Origin: Pseudoleptotrichia goodfellowii
Lineage (GTDB): Bacteria > Fusobacteriota > Fusobacteriia > Fusobacteriales > Leptotrichiaceae
Assembly: GCF_007990505.1 (NCBI RefSeq)
Contig: NZ_AP019822.1
Coordinates: 62,001 to 126,000 of the forward strand
DNA: 64,000 nucleotides
Direction of reading: 5' to 3'
The notes under the pieces: model-generated
What the model was told of the DNA's origin: nothing
What the model saw: only the letters and a program-made list of their open reading frames with translations
The model's database searches: none
Made by a program: the position numbers and the translations under genes
Shown: in pieces, positions 26,840 to 35,283 of the stretch
Layout: each line of letters begins with the position of its first letter
Position numbering within the stretch: position 1 is the first letter of the stretch

Positions 26840-27556
26840 TTATAGTAAATCGAGTAAATTTTTATTACCGTATATTTCTTCCCAGTCGGAATTAAATTTA
26901 TCCATGCTCCAATCGGTATAAGGATGGTATATAAGTCTTTCAAATACATCGGGAGAAACAGTTACGGATTTTGCTCCTGCCAGCATTGTTTCATGTACCT
27001 GTCTTACATTTTTAAAGGAAGCTCCCAATATTTTCGGTTCAAATATTCTTTTATATTTTTTTAAACATTCTTCTTCGCTTTTTTTATTAATTGTAAGTAT
27101 TCTGTAGGCATCTTTAACTATTTCTATACCGCTTTCCCCTATATCATCCGATCTGTTTATATAAGGTGCCATATACTCCGCTCCGGCTTCAGCAGCCATT
27201 ATTATCTGTTGAGAAGAAAGAATACCTGTTGCTGTTATTTTATGCCCGTCTTTTGATAATGTTTTCATTGCTTTTATTCCTTCGGGAGTAACCGGAATTT
27301 TCGTATAAAAGTTTTCTCCGAATAAATCTCTTAAACGGTTAACTTCTTTTATAATAATATCTGCTGTATTTCCCGCAACCTGTGCATGAAGTATTTTATC
27401 TTTTCCTATAATATCATAAATATCATTTATAATGAGTTTAAAATCTCTCTTTTCCTTTGCTATAATTGACGGATTTGTAGTTACTCCCGCTATAGGGAAA
27501 ATTTCATTGATTTTCTTAATTTTATTTATATCGGCTGTGTCTAAAAAATATTCCAT
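26840..27556 (-). CDS. fsa: Fructose-6-phosphate aldolase (FSA/TalC type)
   Basis: Class I aldolase of the small transaldolase family (238 residues). The N terminus MEYFLDTADINKI, AGVTTNPSIIAKE and the Schiff-base lysine K86 in YTKIPVTPEG (E. coli FsaA K85), then APYINR and ILGASFKN, closely follow FsaA. FSA cleaves fructose-6-P or 1-deoxyfructose-6-P into glyceraldehyde-3-P plus dihydroxyacetone or hydroxyacetone. It is about 18 residues longer than FsaA, mostly an insertion before the ILGASFKN strand. It is transcribed divergently from the GRE activase, with a shared 312-base control region. Transaldolase activity cannot be excluded from sequence alone. Confidence 0.93.
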   Translation of the reverse strand: MEYFLDTADINKIKKINEIFPIAGVTTNPSIIAKEKRDFKLIINDIYDIIGKDKILHAQVAGNTADIIIKEVNRLRDLFGENFYTKIPVTPEGIKAMKTLSKDGHKITATGILSSQQIIMAAEAGAEYMAPYINRSDDIGESGIEIVKDAYRILTINKKSEEECLKKYKRIFEPKILGASFKNVRQVHETMLAGAKSVTVSPDVFERLIYHPYTDWSMDKFNSDWEEIYGNKNLLDLL

Positions 27557-27675
27557 AATTTAATTTAAAGAGTTGTCTTTATTTTTATTTTAAGTCAGCT
27601 CTTTTCTCCTTTCCTGAAATATGTGTTTAATTTAAAAACTGTATGATGTTTTAAAATGAAAAAATAAAATGAATA

Positions 27676-27704
27676 ATTTTGTTTTCGTATTGTTTTGTTT
27701 TTTT
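27676..27704 (-). promoter_or_regulatory. Putative operator for the FSA gene
   Basis: Read on the minus strand, AAAACAATACGAAAACAAAA lies just after the -10 box and resembles the ACGAAATAAAA tracts upstream of the activase and PTS genes. Confidence 0.4.
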
Positions 27705-27783
27705 ATAAATTGATTTTATCATATTTTTACTGAAAAGTCTAATAAAATATTTCAAATTTTTGAGTAAAAAATAAAAAAATATA

Positions 27784-27810
27784 TTGACAATTACATAAAA
27801 ATGATATAAT
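27784..27810 (+). promoter_or_regulatory. Promoter of the GRE activase/GRE operon
   Basis: TTGACA (27784-27789) and TATAAT (27805-27810) have a 15-base spacer; TAATAT at 27807-27812 would give 17. Confidence 0.7.
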
Positions 27811-27822
27811 ATGAAATATATA

Positions 27823-27841
27823 GAAACAAAACGAAATAAAA
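27823..27841 (+). promoter_or_regulatory. Putative DeoR-type operator of the GRE operon
   Basis: GAAACAAAACGAAATAAAA sits just downstream of the -10 box. It shares ACGAAATAAAA with the PTS upstream tract at 22510-22530. Confidence 0.45.
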
Positions 27842-27868
27842 TTGAATCGAAAAATAAATAGGAGAGAA

Positions 27869-28666
27869 ATGATTGCTATGGAGGCTCTTGTTACTGCAAT
27901 AGAGAGATGTGCTACATTTGACGGTCCCGGAATAAGAACCGTCGTTTATTTTAAAGGTTGTCCTCTAAGATGTAAATGGTGTTCAAATCCTGAAACACAA
28001 AAAATTGAAAATGAAGTTTTCTATAATGAAAAGGAAATTTCACCTATTACGGGAGAATACCCTAAAGTAGCCAAGCTGATGACATTAAATGAAATTTTTG
28101 ATATTGTTATGAAAGATGAAAAATTTTATCGTAATTCCGGTGGCGGTGTAACCTTAAGCGGTGGAGAAATACTTGTAAATGTAGAATTTGCTATAAAATT
28201 GTTTGAAAAATTAAAAGAAGAATATATAAATACAGCAATAGAAACCACAGGATACGGAAATTATAAAGAATTTGAAAAATTGGCAAAGCTGACTGATACG
28301 GTTTTGTTTGATATAAAGCATATGAATAGTCAAAAGCACAAAGAATACACTGCCGTTTCAAATGAACTGATACTGGAAAATTTGGAAAAATTATCCAAAT
28401 GGCACAAAAATATAATTATGCGGTTTCCGTTGATTAAAGGAGTAAATGACGATGATGTTAATGTTGAAGAAACAGCAAAGTTTTTAAAAAAAATAAATTT
28501 AATAGATGTAGATGTTCTTCCTTACCATACGATGGGAGTTGAAAAATACAGAAAATTAAGAAGACCTTATCCTATGAAGACTTTAGAAAAGCATACAAAA
28601 GAAGAGTTGGAGCATGTAATAGAACTTATGAGAGGTGTGGGAATAAGAGCCAGAATAAATAATTAA
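27869..28666 (+). CDS. Glycyl radical enzyme activase (radical SAM)
   Basis: Radical-SAM activase (265 residues from ATG 27869). The CX3CX2C cluster motif GCPLRCKWC gives C31, C35 and C38. FDGPGIRTVVYFKGC, NSGGGVTLSGGE and DVLPYHTMGVEKYR are typical of PflA/PflC-type enzymes. It makes the glycyl radical on the enzyme encoded 37 bases downstream. No other cysteines follow the cluster, so the extra ferredoxin clusters found in many activases of this group are absent. ATG 27869 is preferred (AGGAG 4 bases upstream); ATG 27878 and the weak upstream TTG at 27842 are alternatives. Confidence 0.93.
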   Translation: MIAMEALVTAIERCATFDGPGIRTVVYFKGCPLRCKWCSNPETQKIENEVFYNEKEISPITGEYPKVAKLMTLNEIFDIVMKDEKFYRNSGGGVTLSGGEILVNVEFAIKLFEKLKEEYINTAIETTGYGNYKEFEKLAKLTDTVLFDIKHMNSQKHKEYTAVSNELILENLEKLSKWHKNIIMRFPLIKGVNDDDVNVEETAKFLKKINLIDVDVLPYHTMGVEKYRKLRRPYPMKTLEKHTKEELEHVIELMRGVGIRARINN

Positions 28667-28703
28667 TAAAAAATTCAAATAAAATTTAGAGGAGGAAAGG
28701 CAT

Positions 28704-31109
28704 ATGAAAGAATATGTTTTAAAAAGTGAAAGAGTAAAGAAACTTAGAGAATCTGCATTATCAAAGTTTCCGGGTGTAAGTGTGGAAAGGGGAAGACTGT
28801 TGACTAAAGCATATAAAGAACATGCAGGAAAATCCAAATATATTGTGAGAGCTTATGCAGTAAAAGAAATACTGGAAAATATGACTATATACATTAAAGA
28901 CGGTGAACTGATTGTCGGAAATCAGTCCGTAGATGAAAGAACTGCACCGTTTTTTCCTGAATATGCAGTAGACTGGATTGCAGATGAATTGAAAGAAAAA
29001 GGAAATTTTGATTCAAGGGACGGAGATAAATTTCGTATACCTGAAGAAGAAATCCCGGAAATGCTTGAAATATGTGAATGGTGGAAAGGTAAAACATTAA
29101 AAGATAAAGCCCATGCTCAAATGCCTAAAGAAATTAAAGAGGCGGGAACTGTAAAAATAATCCACGGAGAAGGAAATATGACATCAGGGGACGGGCATAT
29201 AGTACCTTCATTTGAAAAAGTTTTGGAAAAAGGATTAAGAGGAATAATAGAAGAAGCAAGAGAATCCAGAGAAAAAGTGGATATAACAGTATACGGAGGA
29301 TATAATAAAGTTGATTTTCTGAAATCGGTTGAAATTGTTGCAGAAGCGGTAATAAATTTTGCTCATAGATATGCGGACTTGGCATTAAAATTGGCTCAAA
29401 CTGAAAAAGACGACACAAGAAAAAAAGAATTACTTCAAATATATGAAAATTGTATGAATGTACCTGAAAATCCTGCGAAAACATTTTGGGAAGGGGTACA
29501 GGCAATATGGTTCGTTCATTTGGTAATACAAATTGAAAGTAACGGGCATTCTGCATCTTTGGGAAGAGTAGACCAGTATTTATATTCTTTGTATAAAAAA
29601 GATGTTCTTGAAGGAAATACAGATAGAGAATTTGCAAAAGAAATGCTGCAATGCTTATGGGTAAAACTTTATTCTGTAATAAAAGTGAGATCAACTTCCC
29701 ATTCAGGCTATGGAGCAGGTTATCCGACTTATCAGAATGTTACTTTGGGAGGTTCCAAACCTAACGGAAAAGACTGTACAAATGAATTGAGTTATCTGAT
29801 TCTTGAAAGTGTGGGAGAAAACAAACTTACACAACCTAATCTGGCAGTCAGATACCATGCAAATTCTCCTGAAAAATTTATAAGAGAATGTGCTTCTGTA
29901 GCAGCTACAGGATTCGGAATGCCTGCAATGCATACTGATGAAATAATTATACCTGCATTATTAAATAAAGGAGTGGATTTTAGAGATGCCTATAATTATA
30001 CAATGGTGGGATGTGTAGAAGTAGCTGTTCCGGGAAAATGGGGTTACAGATGTACAGGAATGACATTTTTAAATCTTGTAAAAGCAACAGAACTTGTTTT
30101 AAATGACGGTTATGATAACAGAACAGGATTGCAAATGCTTAAAGGACAAGGAAAACTTACAGATTTTGAAACTTATGACGACTTGTGGAAAGCTTGGGAA
30201 AATCATATTAAACATTATACAAAGCTTACTGTTGCACTTGATGCACTTGCCGATACTCATTTAGAAGAATTTCCGGATATATTGTTATCAAGCCTGGTTG
30301 ATTCATGTATAGAAAGAGGACTTACTGCAAAAGAAGGAGGAGCTGTTTACGATATAGTTTCAGGATTGCAGGTAGGTATTGCAAATGCTGCAAATTCATT
30401 GTATGCTTTAAAAACTGTAGTGTATGATAACAAAATATTGACAAGGGAAGAAGTTTATAATGCGTTGCAAAACGATTACGCAGGGGAAGAAGGGGAAAGA
30501 ATAAGAAAAATATTATTGGAAGTACCTAAATACGGAAATGATATAGATGAAGTGGATGAGTTTGCCGAAAAAGTTTACTGGTCATACATTAATGAAATAC
30601 AGAAATATCATAATACAAGATATGGAAGAGGACCGAAAAACGGAGGTTACGGAGTTTCTACTTCGGGAATATCTTCAAATGTACCGATGGGAACTGTGAG
30701 CGGTGCTACACCTGACGGAAGAAAGGCATATACTCCTGCAGCTGAAGGAGGTTCCCCTACACAAGGAACTGATACAAACGGACCTACAGCAGTATTAAAT
30801 TCTGTAAATAAATTACCGACTATGATGATTACAGGAGGGCAATTATTAAATCAGAAATATTCTCCTGAATTGGTACGAACTCCTGTACAGTTTGAAAAGT
30901 TTGTTGATGTAATAAAATCCTTTATTGCTTCAAAAGGATGGCATATTCAGTTTAATATTATTTCAAGTGATACTTTAAAAGAAGCACAGGTAGAGCCTGA
31001 AAAACATAGAGATATAATTGTAAGAGTTGCAGGTTATTGTGCACAATTTGTAACACTTGATAAAACTACACAATGCGATATTATTTCCAGAACAGAGCAA
31101 AGATTATAA
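28704..31109 (+). CDS. Glycyl radical enzyme (PflD/YbiW-like C-O lyase candidate)
   Basis: 801 residues. The active-site thiyl cysteine is C437 in MVGCVEVAVPGKWGYRCTG, with E439 two residues on. The glycyl radical site is G777 in RVAGYCAQF, 25 residues before the end. GCVE followed by a VPGK-type segment points to the dehydratase/C-O-lyase branch rather than pyruvate formate-lyase. The context (PTS, GldA, FSA, activase) matches the E. coli PflD/YbiW group, reported to open 1,5-anhydrohexitol-6-phosphates to 1-deoxyfructose-6-P. Glycerol or propanediol dehydratase are alternatives, but no microcompartment or propanediol genes are present. The start has GGAGG and the gene ends at a strong terminator. 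Confidence 0.9.
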   Translation: MKEYVLKSERVKKLRESALSKFPGVSVERGRLLTKAYKEHAGKSKYIVRAYAVKEILENMTIYIKDGELIVGNQSVDERTAPFFPEYAVDWIADELKEKGNFDSRDGDKFRIPEEEIPEMLEICEWWKGKTLKDKAHAQMPKEIKEAGTVKIIHGEGNMTSGDGHIVPSFEKVLEKGLRGIIEEARESREKVDITVYGGYNKVDFLKSVEIVAEAVINFAHRYADLALKLAQTEKDDTRKKELLQIYENCMNVPENPAKTFWEGVQAIWFVHLVIQIESNGHSASLGRVDQYLYSLYKKDVLEGNTDREFAKEMLQCLWVKLYSVIKVRSTSHSGYGAGYPTYQNVTLGGSKPNGKDCTNELSYLILESVGENKLTQPNLAVRYHANSPEKFIRECASVAATGFGMPAMHTDEIIIPALLNKGVDFRDAYNYTMVGCVEVAVPGKWGYRCTGMTFLNLVKATELVLNDGYDNRTGLQMLKGQGKLTDFETYDDLWKAWENHIKHYTKLTVALDALADTHLEEFPDILLSSLVDSCIERGLTAKEGGAVYDIVSGLQVGIANAANSLYALKTVVYDNKILTREEVYNALQNDYAGEEGERIRKILLEVPKYGNDIDEVDEFAEKVYWSYINEIQKYHNTRYGRGPKNGGYGVSTSGISSNVPMGTVSGATPDGRKAYTPAAEGGSPTQGTDTNGPTAVLNSVNKLPTMMITGGQLLNQKYSPELVRTPVQFEKFVDVIKSFIASKGWHIQFNIISSDTLKEAQVEPEKHRDIIVRVAGYCAQFVTLDKTTQCDIISRTEQRL

Positions 31110-31177
31110 TAATATTTAAGATTGATTTGTAAAATTGTAGTAATAGTGAAGATATATTAAAGTAATTTAAAAATTTC

Positions 31178-31226
31178 AGAACATATACTAAAAAACTGAA
31201 AAGTTTGAAAGTATATGTTCTTTTGT
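31178..31226 (+). terminator. Terminator after the glycyl radical enzyme gene
   Basis: AGAACATATACT (31178-31189) and AGTATATGTTCT (31210-31221) form a perfect 12-bp stem, followed by TTTT. Confidence 0.85.
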
Positions 31227-31279
31227 TTGCAGTTCTGATTGTTTTGTATCTGTAAACTTCCCAAAATTTCAAATATATC

Positions 31280-31308
31280 TTGAAAATACACTTAAACAGT
31301 GATATAAT
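31280..31308 (+). promoter_or_regulatory. Promoter of pgk
   Basis: TTGAAA (31280-31285), 17-base spacer, TATAAT (31303-31308). Confidence 0.8.
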
Positions 31309-31351
31309 TTAACAAATAGAGAAAAAAATAATTTTATTTTAGGAGGAAGCA

Positions 31352-32575
31352 ATGGCTAAAAAAACATTAAAAGATTTGGATGTAAAAGGTAAAAAAGTAT
31401 TGGTAAGAGTAGATTTTAACGTACCTATAAAAGACGGAGTAATCACTGATGATAACAGAATTATCGCAGCATTACCGACTTTAAAGTACATTTTGGAAAA
31501 CGGAGGAAAAGTTATTGCATTTTCGCATTTGGGAAAAGTTAAAGCCGAAGAAGATAAAGTGTCAAAAACTTTGGCACCTGTTGCGAAAAGACTTGAAGAA
31601 GTTTTAGGAAAACCTGTAAAATTCATTCCTGAAACAAGAGGGGCAAAATTGGAAGCTGCAATTAACGAATTAAAAGACGGGGAAATTTTAATGTTTGAAA
31701 ACACAAGATTTGAAGATCTTGACGGTAAAAAAGAATCTAAAAATGATCCTGAATTAGGAAAATACTGGGCATCTTTAGGAGATGTATTTGTAAATGATGC
31801 ATTCGGTACTGCACACAGAGCACATGCTTCAAATGTAGGAATTGCTTCAAACCTTAAAGAATCCGCAGTAGGATTTTTAGTTGAAAAAGAAATAGACTTT
31901 ATCGGAGGGGCTGTAGATAATCCTGTAAGACCTTTGGTTGCTATTTTGGGAGGAGCAAAAGTTTCCGATAAAATAGGAGTAATCGAAAACTTGTTGGATA
32001 AAGCCGACAAAGTAATAATCGGTGGAGGAATGATGTTTACTTTCCTTAAAGCACAAGGAAAAAATACAGGAGCTTCATTGCTTGAAGAAGATAAAGTGGA
32101 ACTTGCAAAATCGTTGATTGAAAAAGCGAAAACAAAAGGCGTGGAACTTGTATTGCCTATAGATACAGTTGTAGCGAAAGAATTTAAAAATGATACTGAA
32201 TTTAAAACAGTTTCAGTAGATGATATTGAAGACGGATGGATGGGACTTGATATAGGAGAAAAATCTATCGCATTATTTAAAGAAAAATTAAACGGAGCAA
32301 AAACAGTAGTATGGAACGGGCCTATGGGAGTATTTGAAATGCCTAACTTTGCTAAAGGAACAATCGGTGTTTGTGAAGCAATAGCAAATTTAAGCGATGC
32401 AAAAACAATAATCGGAGGAGGAGATTCGGCAGCTGCAGCAATTCAGTTAGGGTATGCTGAAAAATTCTCTCATATTTCTACAGGAGGAGGAGCTTCTCTT
32501 GAGTATCTTGAAGGAAAAGAATTACCGGGAGTAGCTGCAATATCCGAGAAAAAATCATGCTGCTGCGGGCATTAA
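31352..32575 (+). CDS. pgk: Phosphoglycerate kinase
   Basis: Glycolytic enzyme (407 residues) making ATP from 1,3-bisphosphoglycerate. The N-terminal domain has [12 protein letters not shown] and the basic patch around FSHLGK. The C-terminal domain has [23 protein letters not shown] and [10 protein letters not shown] with [18 protein letters not shown]. The start follows AGGAGG. The normal end near LPGVAAIS is extended by EKKSCCCGH, a cysteine-rich tail not expected in a standard Pgk. It is transcribed alone from its own strong promoter. Confidence 0.97.
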   Translation: MAKKTLKDLDVKGKKVLVRVDFNVPIKDGVITDDNRIIAALPTLKYILENGGKVIAFSHLGKVKAEEDKVSKTLAPVAKRLEEVLGKPVKFIPETRGAKLEAAINELKDGEILMFENTRFEDLDGKKESKNDPELGKYWASLGDVFVNDAFGTAHRAHASNVGIASNLKESAVGFLVEKEIDFIGGAVDNPVRPLVAILGGAKVSDKIGVIENLLDKADKVIIGGGMMFTFLKAQGKNTGASLLEEDKVELAKSLIEKAKTKGVELVLPIDTVVAKEFKNDTEFKTVSVDDIEDGWMGLDIGEKSIALFKEKLNGAKTVVWNGPMGVFEMPNFAKGTIGVCEAIANLSDAKTIIGGGDSAAAAIQLGYAEKFSHISTGGGASLEYLEGKELPGVAAISEKKSCCCGH

Positions 32576-32620
32576 AATAAAAATATAAAAATTTTTTCTG
32601 GCTTTTTTAAAAAATCAAGG

Positions 32621-32626
32621 TATACT
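32621..32626 (+). promoter_or_regulatory. -10 box of the 5'-nucleotidase gene
   Basis: TATACT at 32621-32626, about 60 bases before the start. No clear -35 is seen. Confidence 0.4.
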
Positions 32627-32685
32627 TAATAATAAGAAATGACAAAAAATTAACAGTCATTAATATGCAATTTTAAGGAGGAACT

Positions 32686-34464
32686 ATGAAAAAATTACTT
32701 GTGATAGGGCTTATCGCAGCTATGAGTCTTACCGCTAATGCAAAAGCTGTAAAGAAAGGAGCTGTCCAAAAATCAAGACCTCTTGAAGTGAATATTATTC
32801 ACATAAACGATCACCATTCTCATTTGGAAGAAGAAAAAATGGATTTGGTTTTGGACGGTAAAAAAACAACGGTTCATATCGGAGGATTTCCAAGAATAAA
32901 CCAGAGAATAAACGAACTTATGAAAACAGGTAAAAATAACCTTGTATTGCATGGCGGAGATGCTTTGTCAGGAACATTGTATTATACTTTGTTTAAAGGA
33001 AAAGCCGATGCAGCACTTATGAATGCGGGAAAATTTGATTTATTTACATTGGGAAATCATGAATTTGATGACGGAAATAAAGTGCTTAAAGATTTCCTTG
33101 ATGAATTGAAAATACCTACAATTTCTGCAAATGTAGTGCCTGATAAAGGAAGTATCCTTGAAGGTAAATGGGTACCTTATGTAATCAAAAAAATCGGAGG
33201 ACAGGACGTTGCTATCGTAGGAATAGACGTAGTAGGAAAAACTGTAAGATCTTCAAGTCCGGGAAAAGATATTAAATTTTTGGATGAAATAGAAACTGCC
33301 AAAAAAGTAGTTGAAGAACTTCAGGCAAAAGGAATCAATAAAATTATATTCCTGTCTCATGCAGGGTATGAAAGAAACCTTGAAATGGCTGAAAAAGTTT
33401 CAGGAATCGACGTTATAATAACAGGAGATACTCACTATCTTTTAGGAGAAGAGTTTAAAGAATACGGCTTAAAACCTGTTGCTGAATATCCTAAAAAAAT
33501 AATGTCGCCTGCAGGAGAGCCTGTTTATGTAGCTGAAGCATGGAGTTATTCTTATCTTGTAGGAAACTTGAAAGCAAAATTCGATGAAAAAGGTGTAATT
33601 ACAGAATTAAAAGCAAATCCTACAATCATAATAGGAGACGACCTTTTTGAAAGAAAAAATGATAAAGGTGAAGTTTACAAACTTGAAGGAAAAGAAAAAG
33701 AAGATGTTATAAAATATGTAAACAGCAGAAAAGATATCAAATTTGTAAAAGAAGAAGCTAATTCCAAAAAAGTTCTTGAAAGATATAAAGCTGAGAAAAA
33801 TGCTTTAGGTAAAAAAATGATAGGTAAAATTAAAGAGGAAATACCGGGAGGATCTGCAAACAGAATACCTAATGATAAAAATCCTCAAGGATCTATAGCT
33901 ACAAGACTTGTTTCCGAAACAGTTTTACATAAATTGAGAAATATGGGTACAGGAGAAATCGACCTTGTAATATTAAATTCAGGAGGAATAAGAATGAATT
34001 TAAGTCCGGGAGACTTCTCTTATGACAATGCTTACACATTATTACCGTTTACTTCCAATACTATTTATATATTGAATATGAGTGGTGCGGAAATCAAACA
34101 GGTTATAGAAGATTCGTTAGACTTTGCTCTTAGCGGAGGATCTTCGGGAGCATTCCCTTACGGTGCAGGTATCAGATTTGAAGCTACTAAAGTCGGACAA
34201 TTGGGAACAAGAGTTAAAAAAGTCGAAGTATTTGACGTAAAAGCAAATAAATGGGTACCGATAGACATGAAAAAAATGTATAATGTAGGAACAAACTCAT
34301 ATGTAGCAAAAGGAAAAGACGGATATACTACATTCGGAAAAGTAAACGAACAAAGACCGGGTGTTGATACTCACTTAGGTGTGGAAACAGCATTTATAGA
34401 ATACTTGAAAGAAAAAGGAGAAATAGCAAAACCTGATTCTTCAAATGTAATCTTTAAATACTAA
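32686..34464 (+). CDS. Secreted 5'-nucleotidase / 2',3'-cyclic phosphodiesterase family protein
   Basis: 592 residues with a signal peptide (MKKLLVIGLIAAMSLTANA, cleaved about residue 19), so periplasmic or surface-exposed. The metallophosphatase domain shows IIHINDHHSH, LHGGDALSGT, LGNHEFDDG, LSHAGYERN and ITGDTHYL, the five metal-binding blocks of the UshA/YfkN family. The C-terminal nucleotide-specificity domain shows NSGGIRMNLSPGDFSYDNAYTLLPF split over residues about 425-450. It probably removes phosphate from nucleotides for nucleoside and phosphate salvage. GGAGG precedes the start. No LPxTG or other anchor is seen at the C terminus. Confidence 0.93.
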   Translation: MKKLLVIGLIAAMSLTANAKAVKKGAVQKSRPLEVNIIHINDHHSHLEEEKMDLVLDGKKTTVHIGGFPRINQRINELMKTGKNNLVLHGGDALSGTLYYTLFKGKADAALMNAGKFDLFTLGNHEFDDGNKVLKDFLDELKIPTISANVVPDKGSILEGKWVPYVIKKIGGQDVAIVGIDVVGKTVRSSSPGKDIKFLDEIETAKKVVEELQAKGINKIIFLSHAGYERNLEMAEKVSGIDVIITGDTHYLLGEEFKEYGLKPVAEYPKKIMSPAGEPVYVAEAWSYSYLVGNLKAKFDEKGVITELKANPTIIIGDDLFERKNDKGEVYKLEGKEKEDVIKYVNSRKDIKFVKEEANSKKVLERYKAEKNALGKKMIGKIKEEIPGGSANRIPNDKNPQGSIATRLVSETVLHKLRNMGTGEIDLVILNSGGIRMNLSPGDFSYDNAYTLLPFTSNTIYILNMSGAEIKQVIEDSLDFALSGGSSGAFPYGAGIRFEATKVGQLGTRVKKVEVFDVKANKWVPIDMKKMYNVGTNSYVAKGKDGYTTFGKVNEQRPGVDTHLGVETAFIEYLKEKGEIAKPDSSNVIFKY

Positions 34465-34822
34465 TTTGAAATTTGTAAATATAAAAAGAACATTCAAAAT
34501 AATATATTGATTTTTTGACTTTATGAAAAACAGAAGGGGAAATTTCAAAAAGAATGATAATAAACTTTGAATTACCGTTATTGCAGTCTGTATTTTTGTA
34601 TGAGCTGTAATATTCGGGAAGTTTTTGAAATATTATTTCTATAATGAAACGGACTCTTCTGCTTTTCTGTTTTTACTTTTGTAAATAAAAGTACAGATGT
34701 AGAAAGTTCTCATAAATTTTTTACTGATAATTATATATTATTTTAAAGGAAATTTTAAAGAATAGGATGTAAAATACACATCGTGAAATGACAAATATTT
34801 TTAAATAAAGGAGATGATATAT
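34465..34822. other. Intergenic region after the 5'-nucleotidase gene
   Basis: No gene is seen. AAAAACAGAA (near 34527) pairs with TTCTGTTTTT (near 34666), and inside it ATTTCAAAAA pairs with TTTTTGAAAT, forming a long interrupted stem. It is followed by a TACTTTT/AAAAGTA hairpin near 34675. It may be a structured terminator or a small repeat element. Confidence 0.4.
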
Positions 34823-35227
34823 TTGTCCGAAAAAAAAGAATTGAAAGAAGATATGACAATAAAAGAATTTCAGTTTTTAATAAAACATATAGAACAGGGA
34901 AGTTTGAAAGATGAAGAGATCGGAAAAAATCCCGAAGATAAAAAAGAAAACAGTCGAAGACTTATATTAAAATTAATTGAGGAATTTGGGGAACTTGCGG
35001 AAAATGTAAGAAAAAATATCCGATATGACGGGGGAAATATAAAAGGTACTATAGAAGAAGAACTTTTTGATATTTTTTATTATATTGCCGCAATAGCAAA
35101 TGATTACGGTATTGATTTGGAAGATATTTTTTATATTAAAGACAAAGTAAATATAGTTAAATATAAAAGAGAATTTACAATAGAAGAAGGCAGAGAAAAA
35201 TATAGAAAAATAAAAGAAAAAGTTTAA
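34823..35227 (+). CDS. MazG-like nucleotide pyrophosphohydrolase
   Basis: 134 residues, all-alpha NTP pyrophosphatase family. The acidic metal-binding pattern is LIEEFGELAENVRKN, then IEEELFDIFYYIAAIANDYGID, the EExxE...ExxD arrangement of MazG domains. It probably hydrolyses non-canonical or excess NTPs to NMP + PPi; the substrate cannot be told. The start is TTG 34823, 9 bases after AAAGGAG; the in-frame ATG 34814 directly abuts that site. It is followed by a secreted protein gene after 56 bases. Confidence 0.82.
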   Translation: MSEKKELKEDMTIKEFQFLIKHIEQGSLKDEEIGKNPEDKKENSRRLILKLIEEFGELAENVRKNIRYDGGNIKGTIEEELFDIFYYIAAIANDYGIDLEDIFYIKDKVNIVKYKREFTIEEGREKYRKIKEKV

Positions 35228-35283
35228 CATTCTGATTATAAATACCGAATTTTGAAATAAAATTTTATGAGGAGAAAAAGAAA

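Larger units (their letters stand above)
27557..27868. other. Divergent control region between FSA and the GRE activase
   Basis: It holds the minus-strand promoter of the FSA gene (candidate TTAGAC at 27737-27742 and TAAAAT at 27713-27718), an operator-like tract (27676-27704) and the plus-strand promoter (27784-27810) with a second operator-like tract (27823-27841). No gene is seen. Confidence 0.65.

Noticed and set aside
28704-31109. The glycyl radical enzyme as ordinary pyruvate formate-lyase
   Set aside because: PFL has two adjacent active-site cysteines; here a single GCVE cysteine and the VPGK-type loop point to the dehydratase/lyase branch.
31339-32010. Long minus-strand open frame (223 codons) inside pgk
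   Set aside because: It lies entirely antisense to a clear pgk gene and its Ser/Pro/Ala-rich translation is the usual shadow of a GGA/GCA-rich gene.
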